64,000 nucleotides of DNA from Plumapathes pennacea. Lineage: Eukaryota > Cnidaria > Anthozoa > Antipatharia > Myriopathidae. Shown piece by piece: positions 50,134 through 61,800 of the stretch (position 1 is its first letter; each line of letters opens with the position of its first letter). The position numbers and the translations under genes were made by a program. The notes below the pieces were generated by a model. The model did not search any database. It was not told the DNA's origin and worked only from the letters and a program-made list of their open reading frames with translations. The stretch spans positions 7,962,001-8,026,000 of the forward strand of contig OZ038466.1 in the NCBI GenBank assembly GCA_964036295.1. The letters are read 5' to 3'.

Positions 50134-50698
50134 AATTTATGTAGCTGACCAGCCCAGTGAACATTCAATACTTTTTACCCACATCCACATCCAATTTGGT
50201 GGGTTGCATTTGTCAGAATAACAGAGGGTGTAATTCCATGAATCTCTTCATATATCTTCTGGGCAACTTTGTCACCAAGAACTGGAAAAGAGTGATAAAA
50301 ATATCAACCCATAACATAGATGCCGCAGAGACTCCGATTACCCGGCTACTTATAAAATTCGTAGCATGAGGCAACTATTAACAATTGGCTGTAGTGTTGT
50401 TTACATCTACGGCATGCATTGGTCTTGGTCGAGTATTTTATGCTATTAAATTTATAGCTTCAGTTACGACGACCAACAAGTTGTATAAAAGAAGTATTGA
50501 ATCAGTCGTGTCAGACAACAACTCAGTCCTAATTTTTCATTCACTACAATGTGTCATCACATGTACAATGTATATCTCGAACCACGAGCAATACTCTCAC
50601 ATACCATATTAGATCAAAGATCTGCCAAAACCGGAAGAAATTCCATAAAATATAGTCAGTGACACAAACACCTAAAAGAGTCTTCTAGAAAAATTCGC

Positions 50699-51197
50699 TA
50701 TGTCGCGCCGAGTCCGGTGTGAATCGGATTGAAGGAATGACCGGGATCTAATTTTGTCGCGTTGTCGCATGCAGTTACAGCGTGTCGCGACGCGTCCAGT
50801 GTGAAATGGCCTGTGGTCTGAACTATGACTCTGTGCCACATTTGTTTAGCGGCCGGCCGACTGGTGACGTTGCGACTCACAACCATGGTTTGTAAACGAT
50901 TAATAAAATAGAGAAGAATCCCGCATTCTAAAACCCCATGATTTATAGGGCGAGGGGATATCTGCGATTTGGCTGTTTTCTAGTTTAAAGTAGCGAATCG
51001 CTTGTTCAAAGTGGCGAATCGCTAGTTCAATTAAGTGGAGCGAATTGCTAGTTCAAAATAGCGATTCGTTAGTTCAAAGTCGCGATCGCTAGTTTAAAGT
51101 AGCGAATCACAAGTTCGAAGTCGCGATTAAAAAAATAGATTCTCCCATGGCCCTTAAATGAGCACCGTAAAAAACAGTCTTCTAGAAAAATTCTCGT
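50699..51197. repeat. Insertion with ~20-bp minisatellite in nicastrin D intron 1
   Basis: AGTCTTCTAGAAAAATTC occurs at both edges (ending 50,698 and about 51,195). At 50,985-51,130 AGTTCAAAGTAGCGAATCGC-like units repeat. No frame. Confidence 0.55.
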
Positions 51198-51226
51198 AGG
51201 TAATAGTTAATCCAGTATTGAAAATG

Positions 51227-51609
51227 AATGGCCGTTTTTATACTACAGACGACTGATTCCTCCAGACGCATTAGTCGTCTGACTGTTAAGTTCGACTGGT
51301 ATAAAAACAAGTCGGAGAACTCGCCGCTCCATGCACGCTGCTTTTTTGCCGAGCCGGAAGTGCCGCCATCTTGAAACTGTGAAATACTTCAATTTGATAT
51401 ACGCTTTCGGAGTGCGGTTAAGTTGGACTCGTTTTTATGCTAGACGCATTATTCGTCTGATCCGAATTAGACGTCTGTTAAGTGCGTCTTTCAGTCGCAC
51501 TTAGCAGACGCATAAGAAGTTCGTCTGTCCTCTTTTCCGTTTTTATACTAGACGCATTAGTACTAATGCGTCTGAGACGAATTAGCCGTCTGTTGGTATA
51601 AAAACGGCC
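51227..51609. mobile_element. TGGCCGTTTTTATAC MITE in nicastrin D intron 1
   Basis: Inverted ends TGGCCGTTTTTATAC, interior rich in AGACGCATTAGTCGTCT-type motifs. The matching intron of copy A (near 23,621) lacks it. Confidence 0.75.
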
Positions 51610-51709
51610 AATTATAAAGATTCTATGTAACAAGTGTAGACTTACCAGAACAAGAGAAATAAATAAAAAGGAAGACAACAGTTCTGACCAAATTATCCGC
51701 CATATTGGA

Positions 51710-52115
51710 AGGGCCCTGTCAAGCCTGTAATTCCGAACCGGCGACACCGGCGGGCTTGAAACGGCGACACAAGAGTTACGAACCAGCGACGAACGACAAG
51801 GCGCTGCGAGAAAATTTGGACTGCAGCGACACTAATAATAACTAAACCGACAACGAATTTAGTGTTTGGTAAAAATTCAGACAGCGAAAACAGTTCTGTG
51901 AACCAGTGTGCACGGCAGAGTTCTTCCAGTTCAGTTAATTTAGCACGGATGCTGTCACTTTTTGGCTACGTAACAGTCACATATAAGTTCCACTTATCCG
52001 TTGACAAGGTTACTGACTGACCAAGTGTGTGCGCTTGTCGGCTCTGGATGCCAGCTAACAGTCAGATTTACAGCAGTCTCTACTCTTGTCAACTCCAACA
52101 AACGCTGCTTCAGGA
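51710..52115. other. Flank of nicastrin D, no gene recognised
   Basis: 51,713-51,910 matches 33,331-33,950 in reverse (minus the hAT-like MITE). The rest is unassigned. Confidence 0.5.
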
Positions 52116-52320
52116 GAATATCAAAATATCTGCGTTACGCAGTTTAGCAGATATTTGTTTTCTGCAGGTTTTGCCTTGGAATTCTTGTGCATTCCAGCAT
52201 TACGCCATGCGTTCAGTTGTGCAATTCATTTGCATGCACTATATATATAGTGCTTCTAAATTAGTTCTCTTCCTTCGGTTTTGTTAACGTCAGTCCACTA
52301 CACCACGTTCGTTTACTTTG
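52116..52320 (+). repeat. 205-bp direct repeat, copy 1 (upstream of gag-like ORF)
   Basis: Starts AATATCAAAATATCTGCG with a small hairpin (AATATCTGC / GCAGATATT) and ends GTTTACTTTG. Nearly identical to 53,110-53,314. It may be an LTR-like or split direct repeat of the retroelement. Confidence 0.75.
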
Positions 52321-53387
52321 CGGGACAACAGTACACGTGCTCGATGGCTGCGGACAATCTCGACATGCGCTGCAACCGCCGCCGTCATTCAGTCCACAAT
52401 TTCCGATTCAATTGATTCATTAACTGATAATCTGACCCAAGTAATCGAATCTCGGTTAAGCGATTTCGCTCAGCGGTTTTCAGAGAAGAACAGTTCCAAC
52501 GTCGAGCAAGCGGTCAAGAGGGCGAGGCGAGAGAATTATACCTGCAAGCTTAAAGGGAACCAGCAGCAGTTTGACCATGCTCAACAAGTTCTGGGCAAAT
52601 TCGACGAGGCCTCTGACGCGCTCAACGCCAAATGTTACGATAAAGTCAAGGCCGTTCTGGAAGCAGATACAGAATTAGTCTCTAAATGGATAAAAGCCAT
52701 TAAATTAGCTGACAAAAGCGAGTTTGGTTGGTCAACGGTCAACGAATATCTTTCCGACGAGCTCGCCTCAGATTCTGATGACGAAAAAAGAATGTATCGC
52801 GCCGAAAAGAGAGCAGAGAAAAAGGCTAAAGATAACTGACGAAAGCGTTCAGCCGGGAAGAGAAATGAATTCAGCTCCAACCGTACCTTCTCATCTTCCC
52901 CAAAATACGTTGCTTTTGGCACTTCAGCTTCCCGCTCGGAAGGCGAGCCAAACCGTCGGTCGGGCCCTTGTTTTAAGATAAGTATCTACCGTTACTTTTT
53001 ACTATCTTGTTTTACACTTCGGCTATGGCGTTACTGACAACCATAGACCAATATTCTCCATGACCCGTGGTTATATATTTCTTGCGTTCTCATTCTTCAT
53101 GTTAGTGCAGAATATCAAAATATCTGCGTTACGCAGTTTAGCAGATATTTGTTTTCTGCACGTTCTGCCTTGGAATTCTTGTGCATTTTAACATTACGCC
53201 ATGCGTTCAGTTGTGCAATTCATTTGCATGCACTATATATATAGTGCTTCTCAATTAGTTCTCTTCCTTCGGTTTTGTTAACGTCAGTCCACTACACCAC
53301 ATTCGTTTACTTTGTTTTGTACTAATTTCCACCGTTGTCTTTCATTTATTTTAGTGCGGCGAATTCGGGCACTTGAGTTTTTCCTGC
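52318..53387 (+). pseudogene. Gag-like ORF of a retroelement with split CCHC zinc knuckle
   Basis: The open frame 52318-52839 encodes a coiled, charged protein (LTDNLTQVIESRLSDFAQRF, then CKLKGNQQQFDHAQQVL and EYLSDELASDSDDEKR). It has no in-frame ATG near its start and ends at TGA 52837-52839. The same frame continues past the stop with basic residues and ends PCFK at 52977. After 377 bp, TGC at 53355 resumes CGEFGHLSFSC, so the two halves give C-X2-C-X4-H-X4-C, a retroviral-type zinc knuckle. The gap starts ATAAGT and ends TTTTAG, like an intron whose GT donor mutated. I judge it a gag/ORF1 relic, similar in style to gag proteins of cnidarian LTR or DIRS-like elements; no RT, integrase or tyrosine recombinase is seen nearby. 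Confidence 0.55.
53110..53314 (+). repeat. 205-bp direct repeat, copy 2 (inside the intron-like gap)
   Basis: Only a few substitutions differ from the copy at 52,116. It lies between the two halves of the CCHC knuckle, an unusual place for a terminal repeat. Confidence 0.75.
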
Positions 53388-54585
53388 AGGAAGACCGGTT
53401 CCGAAGAACCTAAGAGCAATGCCCGCCGCGACTGACTAGAGGATGCAGACCCACTGATAAAGGACGACCCCCAAGCTGAAGCTGAGTCTAATTTACATTG
53501 CTTATTTTCTTTTAACAGCGACGATTTCAGCTCTAGTAACTCAGTGGCGGATTTAGCTAAAACAGCGCATTTCCTGCATTTTTAGATCATTAAGCTTTTG
53601 GAAGCTTATTAAGCTTTTGGAAGGAAATATATCTTTCAGGTACTGCCGGTAAGTTCGGCGCCGCATCGAACGCGTAATAAAACACTTTGCTGCCTAACGC
53701 ACACCCCCAATTGGCCAAACGACAGATAAATCTGTTGCAGCGCGCTAATAGTATAGGAGCCAACAAACTAGGGTCATCCTATTGCAATCATCAATCCCAT
53801 GCAGATGATATAAGTAAGAGTCACATCATGGAATTGATGAATGTCATCCTTCTCTGGTTACACGTGGCATAGTCGTCAACAATTGCACTGTAATCCAAAG
53901 GTATATCCTTGTGAACAAGGAGAGAATGTCTCGTTCTCAACAAACCCATTTTCTCTCATTGGCCCTAGGGCTCTTTTCAGACGGATTAATTTTGCAACAC
54001 AATTACACAAGTACGGCTGGGCCGGATTCCGGGCCGGATGAGTGTCAGAGTGTTGTTCGCACGCAGCACGTCATTCCACATTGCTGCTTGTTTCTCAATT
54101 TTCTTTATAATAATTACTGGTAATGAAACTAAACAAAAGTTCTGAATTGATTGATATAAACAGCAACAAAAGACGAAAAACAAAGCCCGTGTACGATTGT
54201 AGAGGTCTACCAGTGGCGGATTTAGGGGGGGGGGGGGGGGGGGGGGGGAATTATTGACTTATTATAATTAAAATAATTATATTTTCTATTGCTTTTAGTC
54301 AATTTTACTCTGTATATATCTATTTATAGTGTCTTAATTACTTCTATTCTTATATATTAATTCAGTTTGTGGCATTACCTGTAAATTAGCTTGTGTTTCC
54401 CGTATTCTGGGCACACTATCTTTGATCACGTAAAATAAAGGTTTATTTATCTATCTATCTATCTATCTATCTATCTGTGTTAATCCCCGAACTATTGCCG
54501 TAAAAAAAGAAGTTGCGCTTCGTTATCGACCTAAGGCACGTCAACAGTTATTTACTTAAATCGAAGTTTAAGTATGAACTAGTAA
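53388..54585. other. Unassigned DNA after the gag-like element
   Basis: Contains a poly-G tract (about 54,227-54,248) and a TATC microsatellite. No frame with family signature. Confidence 0.5.
54446..54477. repeat. (TATC)n microsatellite
   Basis: About eight TATC units. Confidence 0.95.
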
Positions 54586-54857
54586 AAACTTAAAGCATGA
54601 CCCTGTTAGAATTAGACACGAATATCAGCCGCGTGATTTGTCAGTTTGACATACAAGATGGCGGCCGACGAATTTTGCTGCGTGACAAGTTGCAACGACA
54701 GTGGACCTCTGTAACAAAATGTTGCATCTTGCAACATCAAAAATTTGTCGCGCGACCAGTTGTGCGAATGTTAATAATACGCGCAACATCGCTCTTCAAC
54801 TTGCAACGCAACAATGTTGTCCGATTAGTTGCACAATTTTGTTGCCCGTATTACTGC
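54586..54857. mobile_element. AGTAATACGGGCAA MITE downstream of PI-PLC P2, left end lost
   Basis: The right end (GTTGCCCGTATTACT) is intact. The left end is missing where the module gives way to the 51.9-54.58 kb block. Confidence 0.7.
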
Positions 54858-55415
54858 AGTGTATAACCGCACCCCAAAGAAGGAAAGAAAGAAGGGGGGA
54901 GGGAGTTCAAACAGCTGACTAGAAAAAGAAAGAAGGAAAAACTGCGGGAAGAAGCTCGTCAAATATTAGCAGCAAAGTAACAAAAAAGCTTCTCTTCCAG
55001 TAAAAGAATTTACGCCTAAAAACAAGTCAGATTAAAGGCCTTTAATATTACATCGAAAAGTCAACTTTTCGAGGAGAAATAACAGGAAAACTACACTAAA
55101 ATCAGACTACAAAATACGCATAATGAATACCGCCAAGAGTGCCACTTTTGAAAGCACGTATTAAATGTGTCTGGAGATATTCAGGCCACTGATCAGAGAT
55201 TCCGCTAGACCGACATAAGCAGGTATTTCATTACTAAAAATCGTACTGTACCGGAAGCAATTGAGGCTGCCGGTATTCCGTACTGGTAAAATGTAAAGTA
55301 CTACCTTTTTTTCTAACAGCTCTCATGTCCAAAGGAAGTCCACACGGGATATTCTACTCATTCAAGCAAAGAAATGCACCGAAGCGATCGAAAACTCGAT
55401 GAAATAGATTATCTT

Positions 55416-55654
55416 GGCCCGGTTTTTCAAAGCACGATTAGGCTATTCCTGGATTAGGTCTAAACTTTCTTGTCATTTTTTTAGCCTGAAATCGTGAAAG
55501 TTTCGTCCACAACGACTTTCTTGATAATGTTAAGCTGGAACAAGCTTTTTAATCCATCTTCGAACAAAACCAAGCGGTTTTATGACAGAGAGGTCGAGAG
55601 AAATAATTTCGTTAATCTTGGATTAGCTTAATCGACCTTCGAAAAACCGGGCCC
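55416..55654. mobile_element. CCCGGTTTTTC MITE, module P2
   Basis: Partner of 21,644-21,884 in arm 2, at the same place with the short target CTTG around it. Confidence 0.75.
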
Positions 55655-56426
55655 TTGTGTCCAGTTCCGCTGCAGCAGAACATTTTTATTTTCATTGCTT
55701 CACATATATGTTGTACCAGTTACAGGTGATGGACTAGTTTAACGGAATCTCTGCTGATTGAATAGTACCACTGTTAAAATCTTAAGAGCACAGCAAGAAT
55801 TGCACCTGCTAATTAGACACATGGAGCCTATTTACTAAAAGTGCCACTTTTGGAGGTGAAGTGTCTAAACGTTAGGGTCCGGCTGCTCAAAGCATGATTG
55901 CGCTAATCTGGATTAAGTCTTAGAAACTTTTTTGTGGTCTTTAGACTTGAAATAGAAAGACTTCCTTCACAACACGCTTGATAATTGTTTTGTGCTAAAA
56001 CAAGCTTTTCACTTGGCCTTTGATCAAAAAACCTGCAGTTTGTTGCCCACCAAAATGAAACTGAGATATTTTGACTCATCCTTGATTAACTTAATCCAGC
56101 TTTGATCATCGGGTCAAATAACTGTACAAGCCTAAATACAACGTATAACTAACTACGTACTAATCCTAATGCCACTTTTGAACTGAGATTATATATAGCA
56201 CAGTTTTCTCATGCAGACACTAACTACTGCAACACATCAAGTCATTTTAATATCAAATGGCTATAATGCTTCCAGCGAAATTCATCTGTCACTAGCAGTA
56301 TAAAATGAATAATAACTAGCAGCCTATATTGCTCAACAAGAGACAAAAATATGCAAAATTCAATCTTAAAATGGGGCACTATCGTAATCATTAATTGTTT
56401 TCTGAACCTTCCAGCGGAATTGAGAT

Positions 56427-57755
56427 TTAAAAGCAAACACTTATTGCCATTGCCAATGCAGTGATATTGGAGTTACAGAGATTGTCTACGTATAGAATGT
56501 TTGGATAGCATTGGGAGCTGCAACGACTGAAAAGAGTAGCATACATCTGAGGGTTTGCTTTGTTTGCGAGCTTCAAAATACTAGTGGTACAAAAGGTAGC
56601 TTGCAGAGCACTCTGGGTGAGTGTCCATGAAAGCAAAAAATAGCAAGCGTCAGGATTCGGTCTTTGATCCTGCAGTTTGTTTAGTTGATCCTCGACCATT
56701 CTGTGTTTCTCATTAGTACCAGTAAACTTATTGTAAACAGGTAGATTACGACTCAGGTAAAATCCTTGGCTTGCATAAGGACCCAATTGGGTGGTACTAT
56801 TCGAGGGCCGTATTACAATCAACACAGCAGCTTTATTATTTCCAATAAAAGTTGAGAGTTTTTGCTTGGTCAAATCGATAGTTGAAGGATTTTGGGTTAC
56901 AAACAAATTATTAAGGCCCTTCAGCATTTCCAGCAAAGAGTCCCATTCAGCTTGGTTAAATGGTCTGTAATGAGAATTGCCTACATCTGTGTTGTGATCG
57001 TGAGAGAAATCAAGTATGACCAATTCTTTATTAGTGGCATTGAAGTCATTGATTTCCTGGATGATGGACGGGATAGATTGACCGTTGGCACCTTGCCAGG
57101 AATTAATGTGACGAATGTAGCTATAATGGCCAGTAAAATATTTCCCACCACTGATAACTGGGCGAATATCAATATAACGTGCACCCAGCTGCAACTGACC
57201 TAATATGGTCCTGGTTTGAGTTTGAGTATTTCGCTGACGACCAAATAGTGTGTGGTCCCCAAAGGTATTCATCCCACTGTCATGAGAACCAGGCATACAC
57301 AAATGCATTAAACTTTTTTCACCCAGAACATTTAGATTGTCGTGCATCCAAGATTTACTTGGTAGATTGGTTGACGTAAATTTGCCTTTCTCCCCTGCGA
57401 GAATAAATGCAACATACCCATCATGCACCCATCCCAAATTTAGTATTGAACCTACAGGGTTGCCGGGTGTTTCAAGATTGCCGGTAAACTCGACCCTAAG
57501 ACTAAAACCGGTCTGAGCCCTGGCCTGTACTTGAAACGACAGACCTGTATCACCCAGTGTATAGGATGCCTCACCAGCATCATCACTCTTAGAATGAAAA
57601 ATACTTTCATTCCACTCTACATAAACACAGCTGTTTTTTCCAGCAGGGACAATGTCTGGAAAGTTCCACGAATTCATTTGATACTTATGCTGGTAGGTTC
57701 TCTTCCAGTCGTACTTTGTTCCGTTGGTAAGAGCGATATATCCACCTTGTCCCAT
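56427..57755 (-). CDS. PI-PLC X-domain phosphodiesterase, copy P2 (intact)
   Basis: Single-exon ORF of 442 aa from ATG at 57755 to TAA, the only complete copy in the window. Residues about 1-125 form an N-terminal domain I cannot name (GYIALTNGTKYDW... GWVHDGYVAFILAG). Residues about 135-330 are a phosphatidylinositol-specific phospholipase C X domain. The catalytic pattern known from bacterial PI-PLC is visible: His158-Asp159 in PGSHDSG, Arg193 in RYIDIRP and His210 in FTGHYS. Proteins of this bacterial/fungal-like class cleave phosphatidylinositol or GPI-type lipids; the substrate here is not shown. I see no signal peptide. A MITE lies about 100 bp upstream. It is the inverted partner of P1, and the orientation relative to nicastrin is conserved. 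An alternative start downstream is unlikely because the N-terminal domain is shared with P1. Confidence 0.9.
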   Translation of the reverse strand: MGQGGYIALTNGTKYDWKRTYQHKYQMNSWNFPDIVPAGKNSCVYVEWNESIFHSKSDDAGEASYTLGDTGLSFQVQARAQTGFSLRVEFTGNLETPGNPVGSILNLGWVHDGYVAFILAGEKGKFTSTNLPSKSWMHDNLNVLGEKSLMHLCMPGSHDSGMNTFGDHTLFGRQRNTQTQTRTILGQLQLGARYIDIRPVISGGKYFTGHYSYIRHINSWQGANGQSIPSIIQEINDFNATNKELVILDFSHDHNTDVGNSHYRPFNQAEWDSLLEMLKGLNNLFVTQNPSTIDLTKQKLSTFIGNNKAAVLIVIRPSNSTTQLGPYASQGFYLSRNLPVYNKFTGTNEKHRMVEDQLNKLQDQRPNPDACYFLLSWTLTQSALQATFCTTSILKLANKANPQMYATLFSRCSSQCYPNILYVDNLCNSNITALAMAISVCF

Positions 57756-57853
57756 GCCTGTATTCTGTCAATGGCTCTAAATTTAGAAAAGTACTTTATC
57801 AGAGATGTATCCTACAAGCATTGACACTTTCACAATCATACTCAGTAGCTAAT

Positions 57854-58116
57854 GGCCTGGCAAAACGAGGACACATTGTGGCGGCAACATTGCTAGCACG
57901 CGCATGTTTACCAAATGTTGCCCCGTTTTGCCACGCGCGAAACATTTGTTGCCGACACAAAATTTGTGTCTTGGACACAAGAAATGTTTCTGAAAAACCT
58001 CAGAAACATCACTTGTGTCTCCGCTGTGCGCAACAATGTTGCCGTACGTTTTGCCACCCTGGCAACATCGAAGGACACAATGTTGCCGCAAAAATGTGTC
58101 CTCGTTTTGCCAGACC
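57854..58116. mobile_element. Same MITE family upstream of PI-PLC P2
   Basis: 263 bp, near-identical inverted partner of 19,191-19,453, so inserted before the arms duplicated. Confidence 0.85.
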
Positions 58117-58555
58117 TTTACTTCCATGTAAATCAGTGACGTATATGAAAAGTAAATCTCTCTACTCAGTCTGGGATTTTCTTTGTGCAAAATTGCATTA
58201 TTGACCAGAGCATACATATCTACAAAATATAACGGATGTATTAAGCTTCTCTTTTAATCAAGTTGTTCCAACTCTTTCTGTTGAGGTCGGGACACACAGT
58301 GCAGCATTGAGCGCAAAATCGTGCATGCAATTAAATGGAAACACAATGCAATATTGTGCCGTGTGTCCCTACCTTTAGCTCATAACAAAAATTAACTCTC
58401 CTCGCTTAGTTGACCGTGTGCCCTTTTCTGATTAGGCACCTCTCGCATCGGATGTTTTCTGTTATGACCACTGATTCTAAGGTCCGGGTTAAACGTCGAT
58501 CTTAGCATGCGTCGAACTAAATTCAACAATTAAGCGCATGATAAAGGTGAAGTAA

Positions 58556-58827
58556 TACGGGCAACATTTTCTTGCAACTTGTCGTGCAAGTTGCGGCCTG
58601 TGTTGTACGTATGACTACCTACGCACGCAACAAAATTTCGTCTTGCGGCAACTCATGCTGCAAAAAGTAGACTCGTCTTCTACTTTTTGCAACATGTTGG
58701 CGCAACTCGCAACACAAAATTTTGTTGCAGAACAAGTTGCGTGCGCAGGTAGTATACGTGCAACAACAGGCCGCAACTTGCCACGCAACTTTGTTGCGCA
58801 ACAAGTTGCAAGAAAATATTGCCCGTA
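58556..58827. mobile_element. TACGGGCAA MITE, arm 2
   Basis: Inverted partner of 18,480-18,751, with the same ends and interior. Confidence 0.8.
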
Positions 58828-61800
58828 AAGGTCGACTGATTGAGTTTTGATCGACTCAGTTGATCTAACTGAATGGACTAGGAGTCGATTAGAACGGCAT
58901 AAGGTCGACCCTGGGTCAAACGTCGATCTTAGCATAAGTCGAACAAATGCAGCTCCCGCTGAATAATATGATTGATTCAACGGGAATATTTCAAAATTGA
59001 AAGATGAAAATCTATTAAAATTCGGATATGTAGTGAAGAGTCTTATTTCCTTAAAACATATGAAATAAAAAAGGGGCTCACCGCACTCGTTATAACGGCA
59101 GCGCTTGCAGAATGGTCTCTAGGGTGTATTAATGTCCAGACCCCTCCTTGATATTATAGCAACAAAACAGCGTTTTTATCGTTTTCAAAGATATTCGGGT
59201 TCGATTATGTAGTAAAAGGTCTTAGGTGCGTTTTCATGTCTCCTCCCTGCAATCAGTGTTAACAATTTATGAATAGTATCGCCTGTTATATATCATACGA
59301 CCAAGTTATTTTCAAAATGGCGGACAATGAAAATTAAAATATTTTGCATACCATATGAAAACCTTGAAAATTTAGTGGTTCTCACTACACTACTAAACGG
59401 ACTCTAATCTAGCAAAGTCTGCACAATATTACAGACACAGTTCCCCAGTGTAAAACCGCAGCAGTATTTGGCCATGTTATTGAATTAAAGTGTGTTTTAA
59501 TGTGTGGGGAAATTGGTCCGACTTGTAAAATACACTTGTAAATGTTTTTGTGGATACTGCAACGCAGTTGCAATATCCACTATGTCATCGTGTGAGTTTC
59601 CAAATGCAAGATAACGTAACAATGGATAAATTGGAACACTAATAGAAGTGAAGATAATCCCGTCGGAACATTTTGCCCGCGCAAGTAATCCAATCAGAGC
59701 CGGAGCTGAGGCGTACAACAGACGAAGTTTGGCATGGCGTGGCGGTGTTTTGCTGTCGTTTTCTGGGACTGTCGTGTTCGCTGCTTCAGTTTTTAAGGTC
59801 GGCATCGCACTCAAAGTGCGAAGCCCGACCTTATTGCAGTCAAGACTGCGTCAGTCCGTCAGTCAGTCGTGTGTCAACAATACACTTCCAAATTAGGAAC
59901 TTTAACCCAAATTTGGGCAGGATTAAATACGCACGAAGAAATAGATTTCAAGAGCTGGATGAACTTGAAAGGCACAATGACTCAATGACATCGGCAACAC
60001 AGGAACTGCTGGCCAAACAGTATTTATATATCCTTACTCAGTACTGATCCAACAGGTAGTTGTTCTGCCAAAGACGTCACTATTTTCTGCTGAACCGAAG
60101 TGCGAAGATCCTCCAAAGCAATCCGCTTTGTAGCCTCGTTATAAGCAAATCGCTTCCAAAACACTGCGGTCGTCCGACTGCTTTGTTTGTTTTAAAACCA
60201 TGAATTCGCAAAGGGTGCTCACAATAGTCAATTGCAGGTTTTGTTCCGCTGACAGCGAAGTGAATAACTAGAAAAAAATCGAGTTGAATTGCTGACTATT
60301 TGATAGCTCGCGGCGAGCGCTTCGCCACGCAGCTCCTTTAAAGTTTTACCATAATTTGCCTCCGAGTATCAAAGACGATTAGCTGTTTTACTCTTGGCTT
60401 AGCGAACAAAATATTCCGTATTGCAATGATTTCTTGCCAGTACAATGTTTCGTTTTCGTATATTTTGTCCGTTGTATTCAAGTTGTAAACTAGACTGGCG
60501 TTGCCAGTGAGCTCGCGGCGCTAGTTGGGTCGAGAGCAAAATAAACTAAAATGGAAAGCAAGGACAAGAGCGGAACTTCCGGGAGACTTCAAATTTCTCA
60601 CCAGAAATATATCACACAGTATAGAGAACTTGGCTTTTGACACCTTGCTTAAATGAAACCTGATTAAACTATAAATTTTATCATTACAACACTCGTACAC
60701 TTGGTTCTTAAAGGTTGAGCGACTCTGCATTTTGAGCTTACAAGCAAAACGGTTACCCACCGAGTAAATCTGAGTAATGCGTGACTTGTCTTTTTATGAA
60801 TCGATTTTGACAGTTTGACTTCGAACACTTAATTCTAATCAGAGGCCACGATTAATCCAGCCTTCGCTTCAATACTAGTCTGTCTTGTTTTTTAACTAAA
60901 TGCGTTTCACTTCTATCAGACTTTCGAGTATTTGTGCTTTGTAACAAATATAAAATTGAAAGCGAGGAATGTAACACGAGCCCAACACGAGACTTGTTTA
61001 CAATATTATTTCGGTTTTGTTCACAGCGTCTTCAGTCCATTTGTGACTGCAAACTCAATGCTCAAGACTATTTCGGTGTATTTTTCATTTCTAGTATATA
61101 CACAGGGCAGCCCAGGCTCCGGGGGTCTGTCTGTCTGTCACACAGTGATATGTGATACCTTTGTTATTACGAAAGAACATGACCTTTGGCAATTATAAAG
61201 AAATGTATGGGGATTTTGGTCGTTCGCCGAACGGCGGTCTTCGGCAACGATTGAACTTAAAAACTGGCTAAATATGTTTAGTTGCGCGTTATCTTACCTC
61301 TCTCCGAACGTCAGCTCGCTGCGCTCGCTGGAACCGGTAAAAATTTCGGGGCGAAATTCTGACATCTCTTCTTATGCACAATCGACTTCGACTCTTATTT
61401 CTAATCAGAGGCCACGATCAATCCAGCCTTCGCTTCAATACTTGTGTGTTTTCTTGTATTAACTGAATACGTTTCTTCTATCAGGCTTTCGAGTATTCAT
61501 GCTTACAAATATAAAATTGAAAGCGAGGAATGTAACACGAGACATGTTTAAAATATTATTGCGGTTTTGTTAACAGTGTGTTCAGTCCATTTGTGACTGT
61601 AAACTTAATACTCAGGACTATTTCGGTGTATTTTCCATTTCTGGTATACAATGACCATTGCGAAACAAAGGCTACATGATCGAATGAAAGAAACATTTCA
61701 ACAGGCAATGTACGATAAACAGAAGAATTTTATGAGACAACAGATGTCATGTACAGAGTGAAGCATAAATCACCATTGTTTTGCGGCTAAAGCTCATCGT

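Larger units (their letters stand above)
50183..51703 (-). pseudogene. NCSTN: Nicastrin copy D, exons 1-2, fused to PI-PLC copy P3
   Basis: Exon 1 is 51703-51646 (MADNLVRTVVFLFIYFSCSG, then GTAAGT) and exon 2 is 50281-50183 (EEIHG..PSVI-type block ending NATHQIGC). Intron 1 is enlarged by two insertions, a palindromic MITE at 51,227-51,609 and a minisatellite-bearing block at 50,699-51,197. Intron 2 matches copy A for about 50 bp and then switches at about 50,13x into PI-PLC coding sequence of copy P3 on the same strand. The rest of nicastrin is absent. This looks like a deletion joining two neighbouring duplicated units. Confidence 0.78.

Noticed and set aside
51478-51747. 89-aa frame over nicastrin D exon 1
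   Set aside because: Antisense or out-of-frame product of a palindromic MITE and intron DNA.
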